A stretch of 6,669 nt of DNA from JAUXFK01 sp034189035 (GTDB taxonomy: Bacteria; Desulfobacterota; UBA8473): assembly GCA_034189035.1 (NCBI GenBank), contig JAXHVA010000174.1, positions 1-6,669 of the forward strand, given 5' to 3'. The notes beneath the pieces are model-generated. The model was not told the origin of the DNA. It saw only the letters and a program-made list of their open reading frames with translations, and did no database searches. Of this stretch, positions 6,519 through 6,669 are shown piece by piece (position 1 is the stretch's first letter; every line of letters starts with the position of its first letter). Both the position numbers and the translations under genes were made by a program.

Positions 6519-6669
6519 ATGGATCATAATCTCTCTGAAATAAATTTAAAAACTTCACATTACCGTTCTCCGGAAAGCTTTCATCCGAGAACCGCTGGGT
6601 CCGACTTGCCCAAATCATCCCCTGGCACAAATTTGAAGATGATTACCGTGCCAACCTTTCCAAAAAGGG
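6519..6669 (+). pseudogene. N-terminus of an IS1182/IS5-like transposase, out of frame with its ATG, runs off the window
   Basis: From 6542 the frame encodes KFKNFTLPFSGKLSSENRW and continues VRLAQIIPWHKFEDDYRANLSKKG to the window end. This matches the N-terminal region of IS1182/IS5-superfamily transposases (short leader, 'F...NRWVxLAxxIPWxxFExxY'). That frame has a TGA at 6536-6538 and no start. The ATG at 6519 is in another frame: MDHNLSEINLK, continuing HYRSPES. Joining the two by a -1 shift at TTTAAAA (6545-6551) gives MDHNLSEINLKNFTLPFSG, a natural-looking N-terminus. This is either a one-base insertion in the A-run or, less likely, programmed frameshifting. The catalytic domain lies beyond the window. 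Confidence 0.65.

Overview
This looks like a decayed accessory region of a moderately AT-rich bacterium, most likely a Desulfobacterota (deltaproteobacterial) lineage. That placement is an inference. It rests on the style of the orphan histidine kinase (PAS domain with a GCGTTxFCxxCG-type cysteine cluster, FxHDxxN H-box, and a C-terminal ATPase domain without the usual DxGxG), on an exported NosD-like beta-helix protein, and on the mixture of IS110, IS30 and IS1182/IS5-like remnants. No rRNA, tRNA or housekeeping gene is present to confirm it.

Layout. Positions 1-319 hold nothing recognisable. From about 785 down to 320, on the minus strand, lies the C-terminal half of an IS110-family transposase with three in-frame stops and a frameshift. 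A well-formed ribosome binding site precedes a lipoprotein gene (1111-2263), which a single extra base near 1310 splits into two frames. The gap that follows (2264-2644) contains a G-rich REP-like block and a short open frame (2356-2550) with a possible winged-helix look. A second exported-protein gene (2645-3880), encoding a right-handed beta-helix (NosD/PbH1-type) protein, carries one amber codon and two frameshifts. The only clearly intact gene is an orphan sensor histidine kinase (4252-5373). A 26-bp near-perfect palindrome (4198-4223) sits just upstream of it, and a 10-bp-arm inverted repeat (5458-5500) lies downstream.

The right end holds a gene of unknown family with an in-frame TGA (5667-6131), an IS30 transposase fragment (about 6131-6382) with an internal amber, and the start of an IS1182/IS5-like transposase that runs off the window. 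Its conserved frame is offset by -1 from the only nearby ATG, exactly at a TTTAAAA run.

How the parts relate. The two exported genes and the kinase share a strand but are separated by gaps of more than 350 bp, so no operon is evident. The kinase has no response regulator beside it. The clear contrast is between one intact regulatory gene and decay everywhere else: the interruptions are a mix of nonsense codons and frameshifts, which fits real gene decay better than homopolymer sequencing error alone. The single-base lesions in the lipoprotein gene and in the last transposase could still be assembly errors.
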